10,805 nucleotides of DNA from an uncultured Chryseobacterium sp. GTDB lineage: Bacteria > Bacteroidota > Bacteroidia > Flavobacteriales > Weeksellaceae. Below the pieces are notes generated by a model. That model saw only the letters and a program-made list of their open reading frames with translations, was not told where the DNA came from and made no database searches. The translations under genes were made by a program, and so were the position numbers. Where the stretch lies: NCBI RefSeq assembly GCF_936933875.1, contig NZ_CAKZIK010000024.1, positions 1 to 10,805 of the forward strand, written 5' to 3'. Shown piece by piece: positions 1-5,389 of this stretch. How positions within the stretch are numbered: the first letter of the stretch is position 1; each line of letters opens with the position of its first letter.

Positions 1-259
1 TAAAGATGCCGGAATTACTAAAGTTGCTGCTAAAGCTGCTCTAGAATCTTTTATGTCTAACGTAATGGGAACTCTAAAGAAAAAAGACGGTAAAGTGTCT
101 TTGGTAGGTTTCGGAACTTTCTCAGTTGCTGAGAGAGCTGCAAGACAAGGTATTAACCCTGCTACTAAAAAACCAATCAAAATTGCTGCTAAAAAAGTTG
201 CTAAATTCAAAGCTGGTGCTGATTTGGCTAACGCAGTTTCTGGTGCTAAGAAAAAATAA
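1..259 (+). CDS. HU-family DNA-binding protein (5' end missing)
   Basis: Small basic nucleoid protein that binds and bends DNA as a dimer. The frame is open from base 2, upstream of the first ATG (53), and that upstream part still reads as HU (KDAGITKVAAKAALESF, the N-terminal helices). The gene therefore enters from outside the window, and the ATG at 53 is an internal Met. Eighty-five residues are visible; about 11-12 are missing if the family length of roughly 97 holds. Visible landmarks are the GFGTF turn, then the DNA-contacting arm with R-x-x-R-x-G-x-NPAT, whose proline intercalates in HU/IHF relatives. The last segment, FKAGADLANAV, is the usual C-terminal helix, followed by a short AKKK tail. 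A strong terminator follows directly and the next gene is convergent, so HU ends its transcription unit. Whether it is HU or an IHF-like paralogue cannot be settled from the fragment. Confidence 0.95.
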   Translation, partial: KDAGITKVAAKAALESFMSNVMGTLKKKDGKVSLVGFGTFSVAERAARQGINPATKKPIKIAAKKVAKFKAGADLANAVSGAKKK

Positions 260-285
260 TCATTAAGTAATTAATGAACATGAGG

Positions 286-311
286 AACCCCGTTTTTAAC
301 GGGGTTTTTTT
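286..311 (+). terminator. Rho-independent terminator of HU
   Basis: A perfect 9-bp stem, AACCCCGTT (286-294) with AACGGGGTT (298-306), has a 3-base loop and is followed by a T tract to 311. It begins 27 bases after the HU stop. The complementary strand has no T tract after the stem, so it probably works in one direction only. It abuts the end of the convergent pdxH gene. Confidence 0.92.
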
Positions 312-954
312 ATGGTGCTAATCGGGAAATTTTCCAATCAAAATCTTCCTGAAGTTCATACAGAATTCTGTCGTGAAGACGGTTTGGCCTTCCCTGCCAG
401 AACTCTATTTCATAAGGCTTTGCCAAATATCCTCCCCAGTTTTCCGGTCTTGGAACTTCCCTGCCTTCATAAGATTTTTCTAATTCCTTCAATTGATTTT
501 CTAAAAATTCTCGGTTTGGGATTTCTTTACTCTGCGGCGAAACTACAGCTCCGAGCTGACTTCCTTTTGGTCGCGAAGCAAAATAACCATCACTAATATT
601 CTCGGGAACCTTTTCCAAATCTGCTTTGATGATGATTTGTCTTTCCATCGAAGGCCAGAAAAAATGCAGACACGCTTTGTGCGTTTTTTCAATAGCATTA
701 CCTTTTCTACTATGATAATTGGTGTAAAATGTGAAACCTTCCCAACTGTAGCTTTTCAGCAAAACCATTCTAGTCCTGGGGCAGCCGTCACTTTCTATTG
801 TAGAAATCGCCATGGCATTGGCTTCTGAAACCGCTGGATTTTCTTCAGCCTCCATAAACCAGTCGCGGAACTGCTCAATTGGATTTTGTTTTACCTGATT
901 TTCAAGCAATTGAGATTTCTCGTAAATTTTTCTTTTATCGTGAAGGTTTTCCAT
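310..954 (-). CDS. pdxH: Pyridoxamine/pyridoxine 5'-phosphate oxidase
   Basis: FMN-dependent oxidase that converts pyridoxamine or pyridoxine 5'-phosphate to pyridoxal 5'-phosphate (PLP) in the cytosol, the last step of PLP synthesis and salvage. The 214 residues are the normal family length and contain the family signatures in order: RTRMVLLK (60-67) and YTNYHSRKG (77-85) for FMN phosphate and substrate contacts, ERQ (104-106), SRPKGSQLGA (127-136), PRPENWGGY, and FWQGRPNRLHDR (185-196), ending in the typical RLAP. It starts at an ATG after an A/T-rich leader with no Shine-Dalgarno sequence. It is divergent from yqgE with 54 bases between start codons and convergent with HU. I saw no clear -7 element on its own strand. 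Two PLP-fold proteins lie further along the window, but nothing shows joint regulation. Confidence 0.97.
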   Translation of the reverse strand: MENLHDKRKIYEKSQLLENQVKQNPIEQFRDWFMEAEENPAVSEANAMAISTIESDGCPRTRMVLLKSYSWEGFTFYTNYHSRKGNAIEKTHKACLHFFWPSMERQIIIKADLEKVPENISDGYFASRPKGSQLGAVVSPQSKEIPNREFLENQLKELEKSYEGREVPRPENWGGYLAKPYEIEFWQGRPNRLHDRILYELQEDFDWKISRLAP

Positions 955-967
955 TTTATTTTTTTAT

Positions 968-975
968 TAAATTTG
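968..975 (+). promoter_or_regulatory. Candidate Bacteroidota -7 element for yqgE
   Basis: TAAATTTG matches the Bacteroidota -7 consensus TAnnTTTG exactly and lies 33 bases before the preferred yqgE ATG at 1009. No clean TTG is seen at the -33 position, so the call rests on the -7 match and its placement. Confidence 0.45.
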
Positions 976-1008
976 ATTAGGCTTTCGTTCAGAAACCCGA
1001 TTTCTCCA

Positions 1009-1557
1009 ATGAATTATTCTTACAAAGGTAAAATATTAATTTCCACTCCTGATGTCTCCGGAGACATTTTTTCGCGTTCTGTGGTGCTGATGATTGACCA
1101 TAATGAGAACGGTGCTTTCGGTTTGATTTTAAATAAAAAAAACACGGAAATAAGCAGAAATATGCAGGGTATTTTTGGCTTTCCTGTGGAAGTTTACGAA
1201 GGAGGACCTGTGGAGAACAATAAAATATTTTTCATTATTAAAGGCAGTCCTGTCCCTGAACATTTTGAAGAGATTAATCAGGATTATTACATTACCGAGG
1301 ATGTTGAAAAAATCGTTGCAGAAATTGTAGAAGGAAGACTTCCCTTACATAACGTAAAAATTTTTTCCGGCTATTCGGGTTGGGCTGCGCAACAGCTGGA
1401 AAGCGAAATTCACCGTAAAATGTGGACAGTGGTAGATGTTTATAATCTGGATTACACTACACCAAACGACCAAGGCCTATGGAAAAACATCATGCAGAAT
1501 TTGGGCGGAGAGTTTTTACTTTGGGCAAACGCACCGGAAGATGTTTCCCTGAACTGA
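1009..1557 (+). CDS. YqgE/AlgH family protein (DUF179)
   Basis: A 182-residue member of the YqgE/AlgH family, whose biochemical role is not established. AlgH was named from alginate regulation in Pseudomonas, but that role should not be assumed here. Visible signatures are KGKILISTP (6-14), FSRSVVLMIDHNENGAFGLILNK (21-43, with the GAxGLxLN core), EGGPV (64-68), FSGYSGWAAQQLESEI (119-134) and the C-terminal end APEDVSLN. The frame stays open upstream to another ATG at 886, which would add 41 residues rich in Phe and Leu, but that extension runs through the start of the divergent pdxH gene and its promoter region. The ATG at 1009 gives the usual family length. No Shine-Dalgarno sequence is seen. 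The amidase gene follows on the same strand after 104 bases. Confidence 0.93.
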   Translation: MNYSYKGKILISTPDVSGDIFSRSVVLMIDHNENGAFGLILNKKNTEISRNMQGIFGFPVEVYEGGPVENNKIFFIIKGSPVPEHFEEINQDYYITEDVEKIVAEIVEGRLPLHNVKIFSGYSGWAAQQLESEIHRKMWTVVDVYNLDYTTPNDQGLWKNIMQNLGGEFLLWANAPEDVSLN

Positions 1558-1629
1558 CTTTAATAAATCATTAGAAATTTTTAACAAATTTTTATCTTTT
1601 CCGTTGGCCAAAGTTTTCTGAAAAATTTA

Positions 1630-1637
1630 TTTCTTTG
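1630..1637 (+). promoter_or_regulatory. Weak candidate -7 element for the amidase gene
   Basis: TTTCTTTG matches TAnnTTTG at all but the second position and lies 24 bases before the amidase ATG. A TTG at 1604-1606 sits 23 bases upstream, at the long end of the usual -33/-7 spacing. It is plausible, since yqgE ends about 70 bases earlier, but weak. Confidence 0.3.
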
Positions 1638-1661
1638 TTTATAACCAAAACAAAAAAAACC

Positions 1662-2255
1662 ATGAAAAAATTGATCACATTATTTTCAGCTTTAGTTTTC
1701 AGTTCTACAGTTCTTTTCTCTTTCAACAACACCAAAAAAACAGTAATTATCGATGCAGGACATGGCGGAAACGACCATGGTGCAACGTATAATGATGTTT
1801 TGGAGAAAAACATTGCTCTTTCTGTGGCTTCAAAAGTAAAATCGTTGAACAAGGATGAAAACACTGAAATCATTTTGACAAGAGAGAACGACAGTTATCC
1901 TTCTCTTTCGGATCGTTCCGCATTTGTTAACAAGAAAAATCCTGTAATGGTGATATCGCTTCACCTTAATAGAAATTCTGAAGCCAACACGCATAGAAAC
2001 GGTACGGAAATTTATTATTCTGAAAACAATGAGAAAGCTGAGGCTTCAAAAATTTTAGCTGAAAAACTGGCTTCAAAATTCGAGAATTCTTCGGTAAAAT
2101 CTCAGAATCTACATATTTTAAGAGCGTCAAAGTCTCCGGCGCTTTTGGTAGAAATGGGCTTCATCAATAATAAAGAAGACAGGGAGTTATTAACCAGCCA
2201 ACACGGACAAAATCAGTGCGCGCAAAAAATTCTGGATTTCATCAGCGAAAATTAA
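1662..2255 (+). CDS. Secreted N-acetylmuramoyl-L-alanine amidase (Amidase_3)
   Basis: Zinc amidase that cuts the bond between N-acetylmuramic acid and L-alanine in peptidoglycan, expected in the periplasm. The 197-residue protein begins with a signal peptide (MKK, then a hydrophobic stretch to about residue 20; no lipobox) and is otherwise one Amidase_3 domain. Metal and catalytic positions are intact: His34 in VIIDAGHGG, Glu48, His101 in SLHLN, and the general-base Glu164 in LLVEMGFINN. The start is the ATG at 1662, which gives the signal peptide; an in-frame TTG at 1635 would add nine residues in front of it and is unlikely. There is no LysM, SH3 or AMIN domain, so how it finds its target is not evident. 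It is convergent with the class-IV aminotransferase-like gene. A role in cell separation is inferred from the family, not from context. Confidence 0.93.
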   Translation: MKKLITLFSALVFSSTVLFSFNNTKKTVIIDAGHGGNDHGATYNDVLEKNIALSVASKVKSLNKDENTEIILTRENDSYPSLSDRSAFVNKKNPVMVISLHLNRNSEANTHRNGTEIYYSENNEKAEASKILAEKLASKFENSSVKSQNLHILRASKSPALLVEMGFINNKEDRELLTSQHGQNQCAQKILDFISEN

Positions 2256-2280
2256 ATACACTTATTGCTACGGCAATTCA

Positions 2281-2330
2281 AAACCTGGTAAACGACTTGT
2301 GAAAAGGTTATTTACCGGGTTTGTCAATTT
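2281..2330 (+). terminator. Possible terminator after the amidase gene
   Basis: AAACCTGGTAAA (2281-2292) pairs with TTTACCGGGTTT (2311-2322) over 12 bp with one G-T wobble. The 18-base loop is long, and only a loose T-rich run follows (to 2330). It starts 25 bases after the amidase stop, so termination is plausible, but the weak T tract lowers confidence. Confidence 0.45.
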
Positions 2331-2336
2331 TACTAG

Positions 2337-2371
2337 GTTGGGAGTTGGAAGCTCGAAGTTCGAAGTTAAAT
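2337..2371. repeat. Degenerate heptanucleotide tandem array, GTTSGAA type
   Basis: Five consecutive 7-base units with the approximate consensus GTT(G/C)GAA begin at 2337, 2344, 2351, 2358 and 2365. Units two and four fit best; the first and last have drifted. The array lies between the convergent amidase and class-IV aminotransferase-like genes and is five bases from a second heptamer array. Confidence 0.7.
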
Positions 2372-2376
2372 GGACC

Positions 2377-2411
2377 ATTCACAATTCATAATTCATAATT
2401 CATAATTCACC
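2377..2411. repeat. Heptanucleotide tandem array, ATTCATA type
   Basis: Five 7-base units start at 2377, 2384, 2391, 2398 and 2405. The three central units are identical ATTCATA; the outer two are ATTCACA and ATTCACC. The last two units overlap the 3' end of the class-IV aminotransferase-like gene and provide its TGA stop (2402-2400 on the minus strand) and its last codons. The pattern resembles the short tandemly repeated heptamers known from cyanobacteria; that comparison is by form only. Confidence 0.88.
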
Positions 2412-3215
2412 AAAAGAATTTCTCCACGACTTTAAAATCTCGGCAAATCTCTCCGTCCTAAATTCTTTATTTCTGATTTTTTTCACCGCAAAAATTCCTT
2501 TAAAATCAGAAATCATCAGGATTTCTTCGGCTTTCTGAGATTCAAAAGCAATGATTTCAGCTTCTTCAATTTTCGCAAGATTATTTTTATGAACGTAAGT
2601 CACAAAATTTTCCATCAAAGGAGAAATATAAGCACCGTCGGTTTGTTTAGGTATTTTAATGGTTTCACGTTCCAGAAACAAAAGATTTCCGTAAATACTT
2701 CTTGCCACTTTCTTGTTCGGATTCAGTAAAATAACATCATCCAAATCATTTTCGCGGGCATAAATTTCTGCGTAAATATTTTCCGGACTGTGAACTCGAA
2801 TGTTGCTCAAAAGATTGTTATTGACATGGATTTCCTTTATCATATCCATCCCAATCTCTTTTTGTTCAGATAAAACATCGTTCATTTCTACCACATCGAA
2901 ACTAAAAGCCACTTCCGATTTCTGCAACGGATTTTCATCCGCATTTCGGTACACCAAAAACTGAATAATTCCGTTCGAGATTCCTTTCTCTATTACATTT
3001 TCGGAAAAAAGATTTTGAAAAAATTCAAGGGTGTAACTTAAAGGAATATTCATGCGCATTTTCCTCATGGAAGCCATCAGGAAAAAATAGCATTCTTCAG
3101 CCATAATCAGTTCGCCGTTTCGTACAAAAAAGGAAACTTTTACGGCGTCACCCAATAAAAAAGCCCTGTTATGAGCCTGAAAATTTTCGGAAGTAAAATA
3201 GGAATTCAGCATCAT
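2400..3215 (-). CDS. Class-IV aminotransferase-like protein (fold type IV)
   Basis: A 271-residue protein resembling the branched-chain aminotransferase/aminodeoxychorismate lyase family (PLP fold type IV) in length and layout. Visible parallels are the N-terminal FLLGDAVKVSFFVRNGEL, a segment like the family's helix (FFLMASMRKMRMNIPLS, about 44-60), the NNNLLSNIR segment (132-140), VILLNPNKKVARSIYGNLLF (161-180), matching the family's D-x-x-G-x-x-x-E-x-x-x-x-N-x-F stretch, and KIP (187-189). The catalytic lysine normally sits 3-4 residues before the Asn of the NNNLL-type segment; here that register holds His130/Val131, with Lys127 just upstream, so activity is uncertain. The family's acidic residue in the E-G-x-x-x-N-x-F stretch and the later GxTR motif are also not evident. 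The first possible codon is TTG (3218), followed by two ATGs; I chose the first ATG, 3215. The end lies in a heptamer repeat array. The substrate cannot be named. Confidence 0.8.
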   Translation of the reverse strand: MMLNSYFTSENFQAHNRAFLLGDAVKVSFFVRNGELIMAEECYFFLMASMRKMRMNIPLSYTLEFFQNLFSENVIEKGISNGIIQFLVYRNADENPLQKSEVAFSFDVVEMNDVLSEQKEIGMDMIKEIHVNNNLLSNIRVHSPENIYAEIYARENDLDDVILLNPNKKVARSIYGNLLFLERETIKIPKQTDGAYISPLMENFVTYVHKNNLAKIEEAEIIAFESQKAEEILMISDFKGIFAVKKIRNKEFRTERFAEILKSWRNSFGEL

Positions 3216-3231
3216 CAATTTTAAAACTTTG

Positions 3232-3239
3232 CAAAGGTA
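3232..3239 (-). promoter_or_regulatory. -7 element for the class-IV aminotransferase-like gene
   Basis: On the minus strand TACCTTTG is an exact match to TAnnTTTG, 16 bases before the ATG at 3215, leaving a very short leader. It lies downstream of the START-like gene's terminator, which supports a separate transcription unit. No TTG is seen at -33. Confidence 0.5.
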
Positions 3240-3280
3240 GCGTTTCCGCCTTTAACACAGAAAAAACACTACCATAAACC

Positions 3281-3314
3281 AATAAAAAAGTGAACGAAAA
3301 ATTTCGCTCACTTT
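3281..3314 (-). terminator. Rho-independent terminator of the START-like gene
   Basis: Bases 3287-3299 pair with 3302-3314 over 13 positions, with one A-C mismatch and a 2-base loop. Read on the minus strand the stem is followed by T-rich sequence (TTTATT, continuing three T from the stem). It begins 19 bases beyond the START-like stop codon. Confidence 0.8.
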
Positions 3315-3333
3315 CTTTATATTGTTCAAAAAC

Positions 3334-3720
3334 TTAGGCTGCGCCTAACTTAATCTGTAAATTTTCAATCAAATTTTCCCAGTACAGTTTATTTTCATTT
3401 TCATCTCCGGCTTCGCAGAAATCTGTAATATTCAGCGCCAAATCTTCAGTAATTTCATCGATAACAATCGTCATTTCGAAGAAATTTTTTGTTCCCTCGT
3501 CTTCTTCCCAACGGAAACGCACAAAACTTTCCGGCTTATAACGAATCAAAGTGGCCTTTTCTGCAGGTCCGCCTCCCCAACTGAAATAAAAATCGTCTCC
3601 CTTCTCCGTCACCTCATCCGCAAACCATTCTGAAAGACCTTCAGCACTTGCCAAATATTCATACAAAATCTCTGAAAGACAATGCATTGGATATTCGTAC
3701 TGCACTTTATGTTTCGCCAT
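3334..3720 (-). CDS. START-like domain protein (SRPBCC/AHSA1 superfamily)
   Basis: A 128-residue single-domain protein with the look of the SRPBCC/AHSA1 fold. It has an N-terminal strand (HKVQYEYPM), the helix pair ending in GLSEWFAD (28-35), a strand with FYFSWGGGP (44-52), YKPESFVRFRWEE (61-73), the strand ITEDLALNITDF (90-101) and a long C-terminal helix (YWENLIENLQIKL, 113-125). This fold binds hydrophobic ligands or acts as a co-chaperone in various families; no ligand or partner can be named here. It is soluble, acidic and has no signal peptide. The preferred start is the ATG at 3720; a GTG at 3729 would add three residues. It has its own terminator. Upstream on its strand lies repeat-like sequence without a convincing promoter. 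Confidence 0.85.
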   Translation of the reverse strand: MAKHKVQYEYPMHCLSEILYEYLASAEGLSEWFADEVTEKGDDFYFSWGGGPAEKATLIRYKPESFVRFRWEEDEGTKNFFEMTIVIDEITEDLALNITDFCEAGDENENKLYWENLIENLQIKLGAA

Positions 3721-3829
3721 ATTGCTCACTTTTTAATGTCTCGCAATATATAAATTAATTTTTTATCAATGCAATACTTTACGTTTAAAAATTAAGAAAT
3801 TATAGGGAGCAGAAAAGAAGTTTTTTTCC

Positions 3830-3938
3830 GAAAATCTCACCCGCTGTCACTACTCGCTTCCCGATGAATCGGGAGAGCTCAAACAGCCCGTTCCATCGGG
3901 GCTAGAAAGAACTTTCGGTTTGTTTTTCGAAGATTTTC
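3830..3938. repeat. Nested palindromic intergenic element
   Basis: The outer arms GAAAATCT (3830-3837) and AGATTTTC (3931-3938) are inverted copies enclosing several hairpins. These are TCCCGAT/ATCGGGA (3859-3865 with 3868-3874, 2-base loop), AGCCC/GGGCT (3885-3889 with 3899-3903) and GAAAG/CTTTC (3905-3909 with 3912-3916). CCCGATG (3860-3866) could also pair with CATCGGG (3894-3900), an alternative that excludes the first two hairpins. On the minus strand the element contains GCCCCGATGGAA and AGTAGTGACAGCGGG, which I associate with interspersed intergenic repeats of flavobacterial genomes. That association is from memory and is unverified. Confidence 0.55.
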
Positions 3939-3961
3939 AAGCTAGATGTTTTACACCTTTC

Positions 3962-3974
3962 GCTCCTACGGAGC
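3962..3974. repeat. Small palindrome GCTCC-TAC-GGAGC
   Basis: A perfect 5-bp stem with a 3-base loop, read as GCTCCGTAGGAGC on the minus strand. Such GTAGG-centred palindromes occur as dispersed intergenic units in Bacteroidota; whether this is one needs a genome-wide count. It lies in the same gene-free stretch as the larger palindromic element. Confidence 0.45.
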
Positions 3975-4073
3975 TCATAATTCTTGAATTTTTTTTTCTA
4001 TAAACATTTCCCGGCGTTGCCACTCAGATATTTGCTGTTTTTTTTAGTAAAGAGAAAATCTAGTTTGGGAAAA

Positions 4074-5249
4074 TCAGTCCTCGTTTAAAACTTCCAGAAT
4101 AATCGCACAACCTTTTCGGATTTCTTCGTCGGTTAAAGTTAAAGGTGGGGAAATTCTCAGATATTCATTTCTGTAGAGTTGCCAGAAAACGATGAGGCCT
4201 TTTTCCATGCAGCGTTTTGCGACATCCAAAGTATATTCCGGAGTTCCGAGATTGACGGCCAACATCAAACCTTTTCCATTGATGTTTTTAATTTTTGGGT
4301 GAACCAACAGTTCGCGGAATAGTTTTTCTTTACTTTCCATTTCGTTCATCAAACCGCTGTCCAAAACTTCTTTCAAAGTGGCATAACTTGCAGCCGCAAT
4401 CAATGGGTTTCCTCCGAAAGTGGTGATGTGTCCCAACTTTGGCGAATGTGAAAGGGTTTCCATGATTTTTCGGGAACTCATAAAAGCTCCTACGGGAACA
4501 CCGCCTCCCATTCCTTTTCCCATGACCAAAATATCAGGAACAATTCCGTAATGTTCGAAGGCAAAAAGTTTTCCCGTTCTTCCAAATCCGGGCTGAATTT
4601 CATCCAAAATCAACAAAGCGCCAACTTCTTCGCAACGTTTTTTCAGTTTTTTGAGATAATCTTTTTCGGGAACTAAAAATCCTGCAGCACCTTGAATGGT
4701 TTCTAGAATAACTCCGGCTGTTTTCTGCGTAATTTTTTCCAAATCTTCCTCTACATTAAACCCGATAAAAGAAATATTCGGCAATAACGGACGGAATTCC
4801 CTTTTATGAAATTCATTTCCTGAAACCGAAAGTGCACCGTGCGTATTACCGTGATAAGAGTTTTTGAAAGAGATGATTTCTTCTCTTCCGGTGTATCGTT
4901 TTGCTAACTTCAAACTTCCGTCAATGGCTTCTGCACCAGAATTGACAAGATAAGTTACCTCCAAAGGTTCGGGAGTTGCTTCGGCTAAAAGTTTGCACAA
5001 TTTTACCGGCATTTCCTGCGCATATTCTCCGTAAACCATCACGTGAAGATATTTGTCGGCTTGTTCTTTTATAGCCGCAATAATTTTTGGATGACTGTGT
5101 CCCAAAGTATTAGCTGAAACTCCGGCTACAAAATCGAGATAGGCTTTTCCGTCTTTTCCGTAGATATAGTTTCCTTCGGCTTTTTCTACTTCGAAACCGG
5201 CAGCAAATTTTGTGGTTTGGGCTTGATAGTTAAAGAAATCGTTCTGCAT
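4074..5249 (-). CDS. Class-III PLP-dependent aminotransferase (ArgD-like)
   Basis: A 391-residue fold-type-I aminotransferase of the acetylornithine/ornithine/4-aminobutyrate group. All key positions are present: SGAEA (104-108) for the PLP phosphate, SYHG (131-134) with its stacking aromatic, Glu184 in the LETIQGAAG stretch, Asp216 in LLILDEIQPGFGRTG (PLP ring nitrogen), the Schiff-base Lys245 in MGKGMGGGVPVGA, Thr276/Thr277 in TTFGGNP, and Arg365 in LRISPPL, the usual substrate-carboxylate arginine. The protein should therefore be active. The donor is likely an omega-amino acid such as acetylornithine, but no arginine-pathway genes adjoin it, so I give no symbol. The ATG at 5249 gives a family-like N-terminus. 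It is separated from the upstream ostA-like gene by a structured repeat element that probably ends ostA transcription. No clear -7 element was found. Confidence 0.92.
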   Translation of the reverse strand: MQNDFFNYQAQTTKFAAGFEVEKAEGNYIYGKDGKAYLDFVAGVSANTLGHSHPKIIAAIKEQADKYLHVMVYGEYAQEMPVKLCKLLAEATPEPLEVTYLVNSGAEAIDGSLKLAKRYTGREEIISFKNSYHGNTHGALSVSGNEFHKREFRPLLPNISFIGFNVEEDLEKITQKTAGVILETIQGAAGFLVPEKDYLKKLKKRCEEVGALLILDEIQPGFGRTGKLFAFEHYGIVPDILVMGKGMGGGVPVGAFMSSRKIMETLSHSPKLGHITTFGGNPLIAAASYATLKEVLDSGLMNEMESKEKLFRELLVHPKIKNINGKGLMLAVNLGTPEYTLDVAKRCMEKGLIVFWQLYRNEYLRISPPLTLTDEEIRKGCAIILEVLNED

Positions 5250-5284
5250 TTTTTAAATTATATTTTTATTAGAAATCCTGAACC

Positions 5285-5379
5285 GTGCCCCGACTTGAGT
5301 GGAAATCCTTTTGTTTTTTCGCGGCGGCTTCGCCGCCGCGAAAAAACAAAAGATTGGGAACGGAAGGCGGAAAAGGCAC
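5285..5379. repeat. Structured intergenic repeat element
   Basis: The element is bounded by short inverted arms, GTGCC (5285-5289) and GGCAC (5375-5379), and centred on a perfect 21-bp stem. The flanking sequences (TGCCCCGACTTGAGTGGAAA on the left, AGATTGGGAACGGAAGGCGG on the right) resemble a dispersed repeat I associate with Chryseobacterium/Flavobacterium intergenic regions. That is recognition from memory, not a search result. It fills almost all of the 140-base gap between ostA and the class-III aminotransferase gene. Confidence 0.55.
5308..5352 (-). terminator. Perfect 21-bp hairpin, probably a bidirectional terminator
   Basis: Bases 5308-5328 and 5332-5352 are perfect inverted copies with a 3-base loop. 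The inner part is G/C-only (GCGGCGGC) and the outer part is CTTTTGTTTTTTC paired with its A-rich complement, so either strand gives a G/C stem followed by a T-rich run. On the minus strand the tip reads GCGAAGC, known as an exceptionally stable DNA mini-hairpin. It lies 37 bases beyond the ostA stop, placed to end ostA transcription. Confidence 0.7.
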
Positions 5380-5389
5380 CCAAAAAAAA

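Larger units (their letters stand above)
3721..4073. other. Gene-free stretch with palindromic, repeat-like sequence
   Basis: These 353 bases lie between the class-III aminotransferase and START-like genes, both on the minus strand. I see no coding frame that resembles a protein. The stretch holds a nested palindromic element (3830-3938), a separate small palindrome (3962-3974) and runs of T or A, including T9 after the short AATTC/GAATT hairpin near 3980-3991. The part nearest the START-like gene (3721-3790) is A/T-rich and should contain its promoter, but no clear TAnnTTTG is present. No convincing terminator for the class-III aminotransferase was found just after its stop. Confidence 0.7.

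Noticed and set aside
312..596. Plus-strand open frame of 94 codons opposite pdxH
   Set aside because: It lies wholly within pdxH on the other strand, whose protein carries every family motif; the plus-strand translation has no recognisable pattern.
886..1008. N-terminal extension of YqgE to the ATG at 886
   Set aside because: It would run across the start of the divergent pdxH gene, adds low-complexity Phe/Leu sequence, and exceeds the normal family length that the ATG at 1009 gives.
1635..1661. Upstream TTG start for the amidase
   Set aside because: It would place nine residues before a normal signal peptide; the ATG at 1662 starts directly with MKK and the hydrophobic core.
1592..1873. 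Minus-strand open frame opposite the amidase start
   Set aside because: Antisense shadow of the signal peptide and first part of the amidase; no family resemblance.
2337..2411. CRISPR array
   Set aside because: The units are 7 bases with no spacers and no cas genes nearby; this is simple tandem repetition.
3721..4073. A riboswitch in the gene-free stretch
   Set aside because: Alternative hairpins are present, but no known riboswitch core is recognisable, and the sequence looks like a dispersed repeat.
310..5249. A PLP gene cluster (pdxH plus two aminotransferase-fold genes)
   Set aside because: The three genes are kilobases apart, in separate transcription units and interrupted by unrelated genes; co-location alone does not support a shared system.
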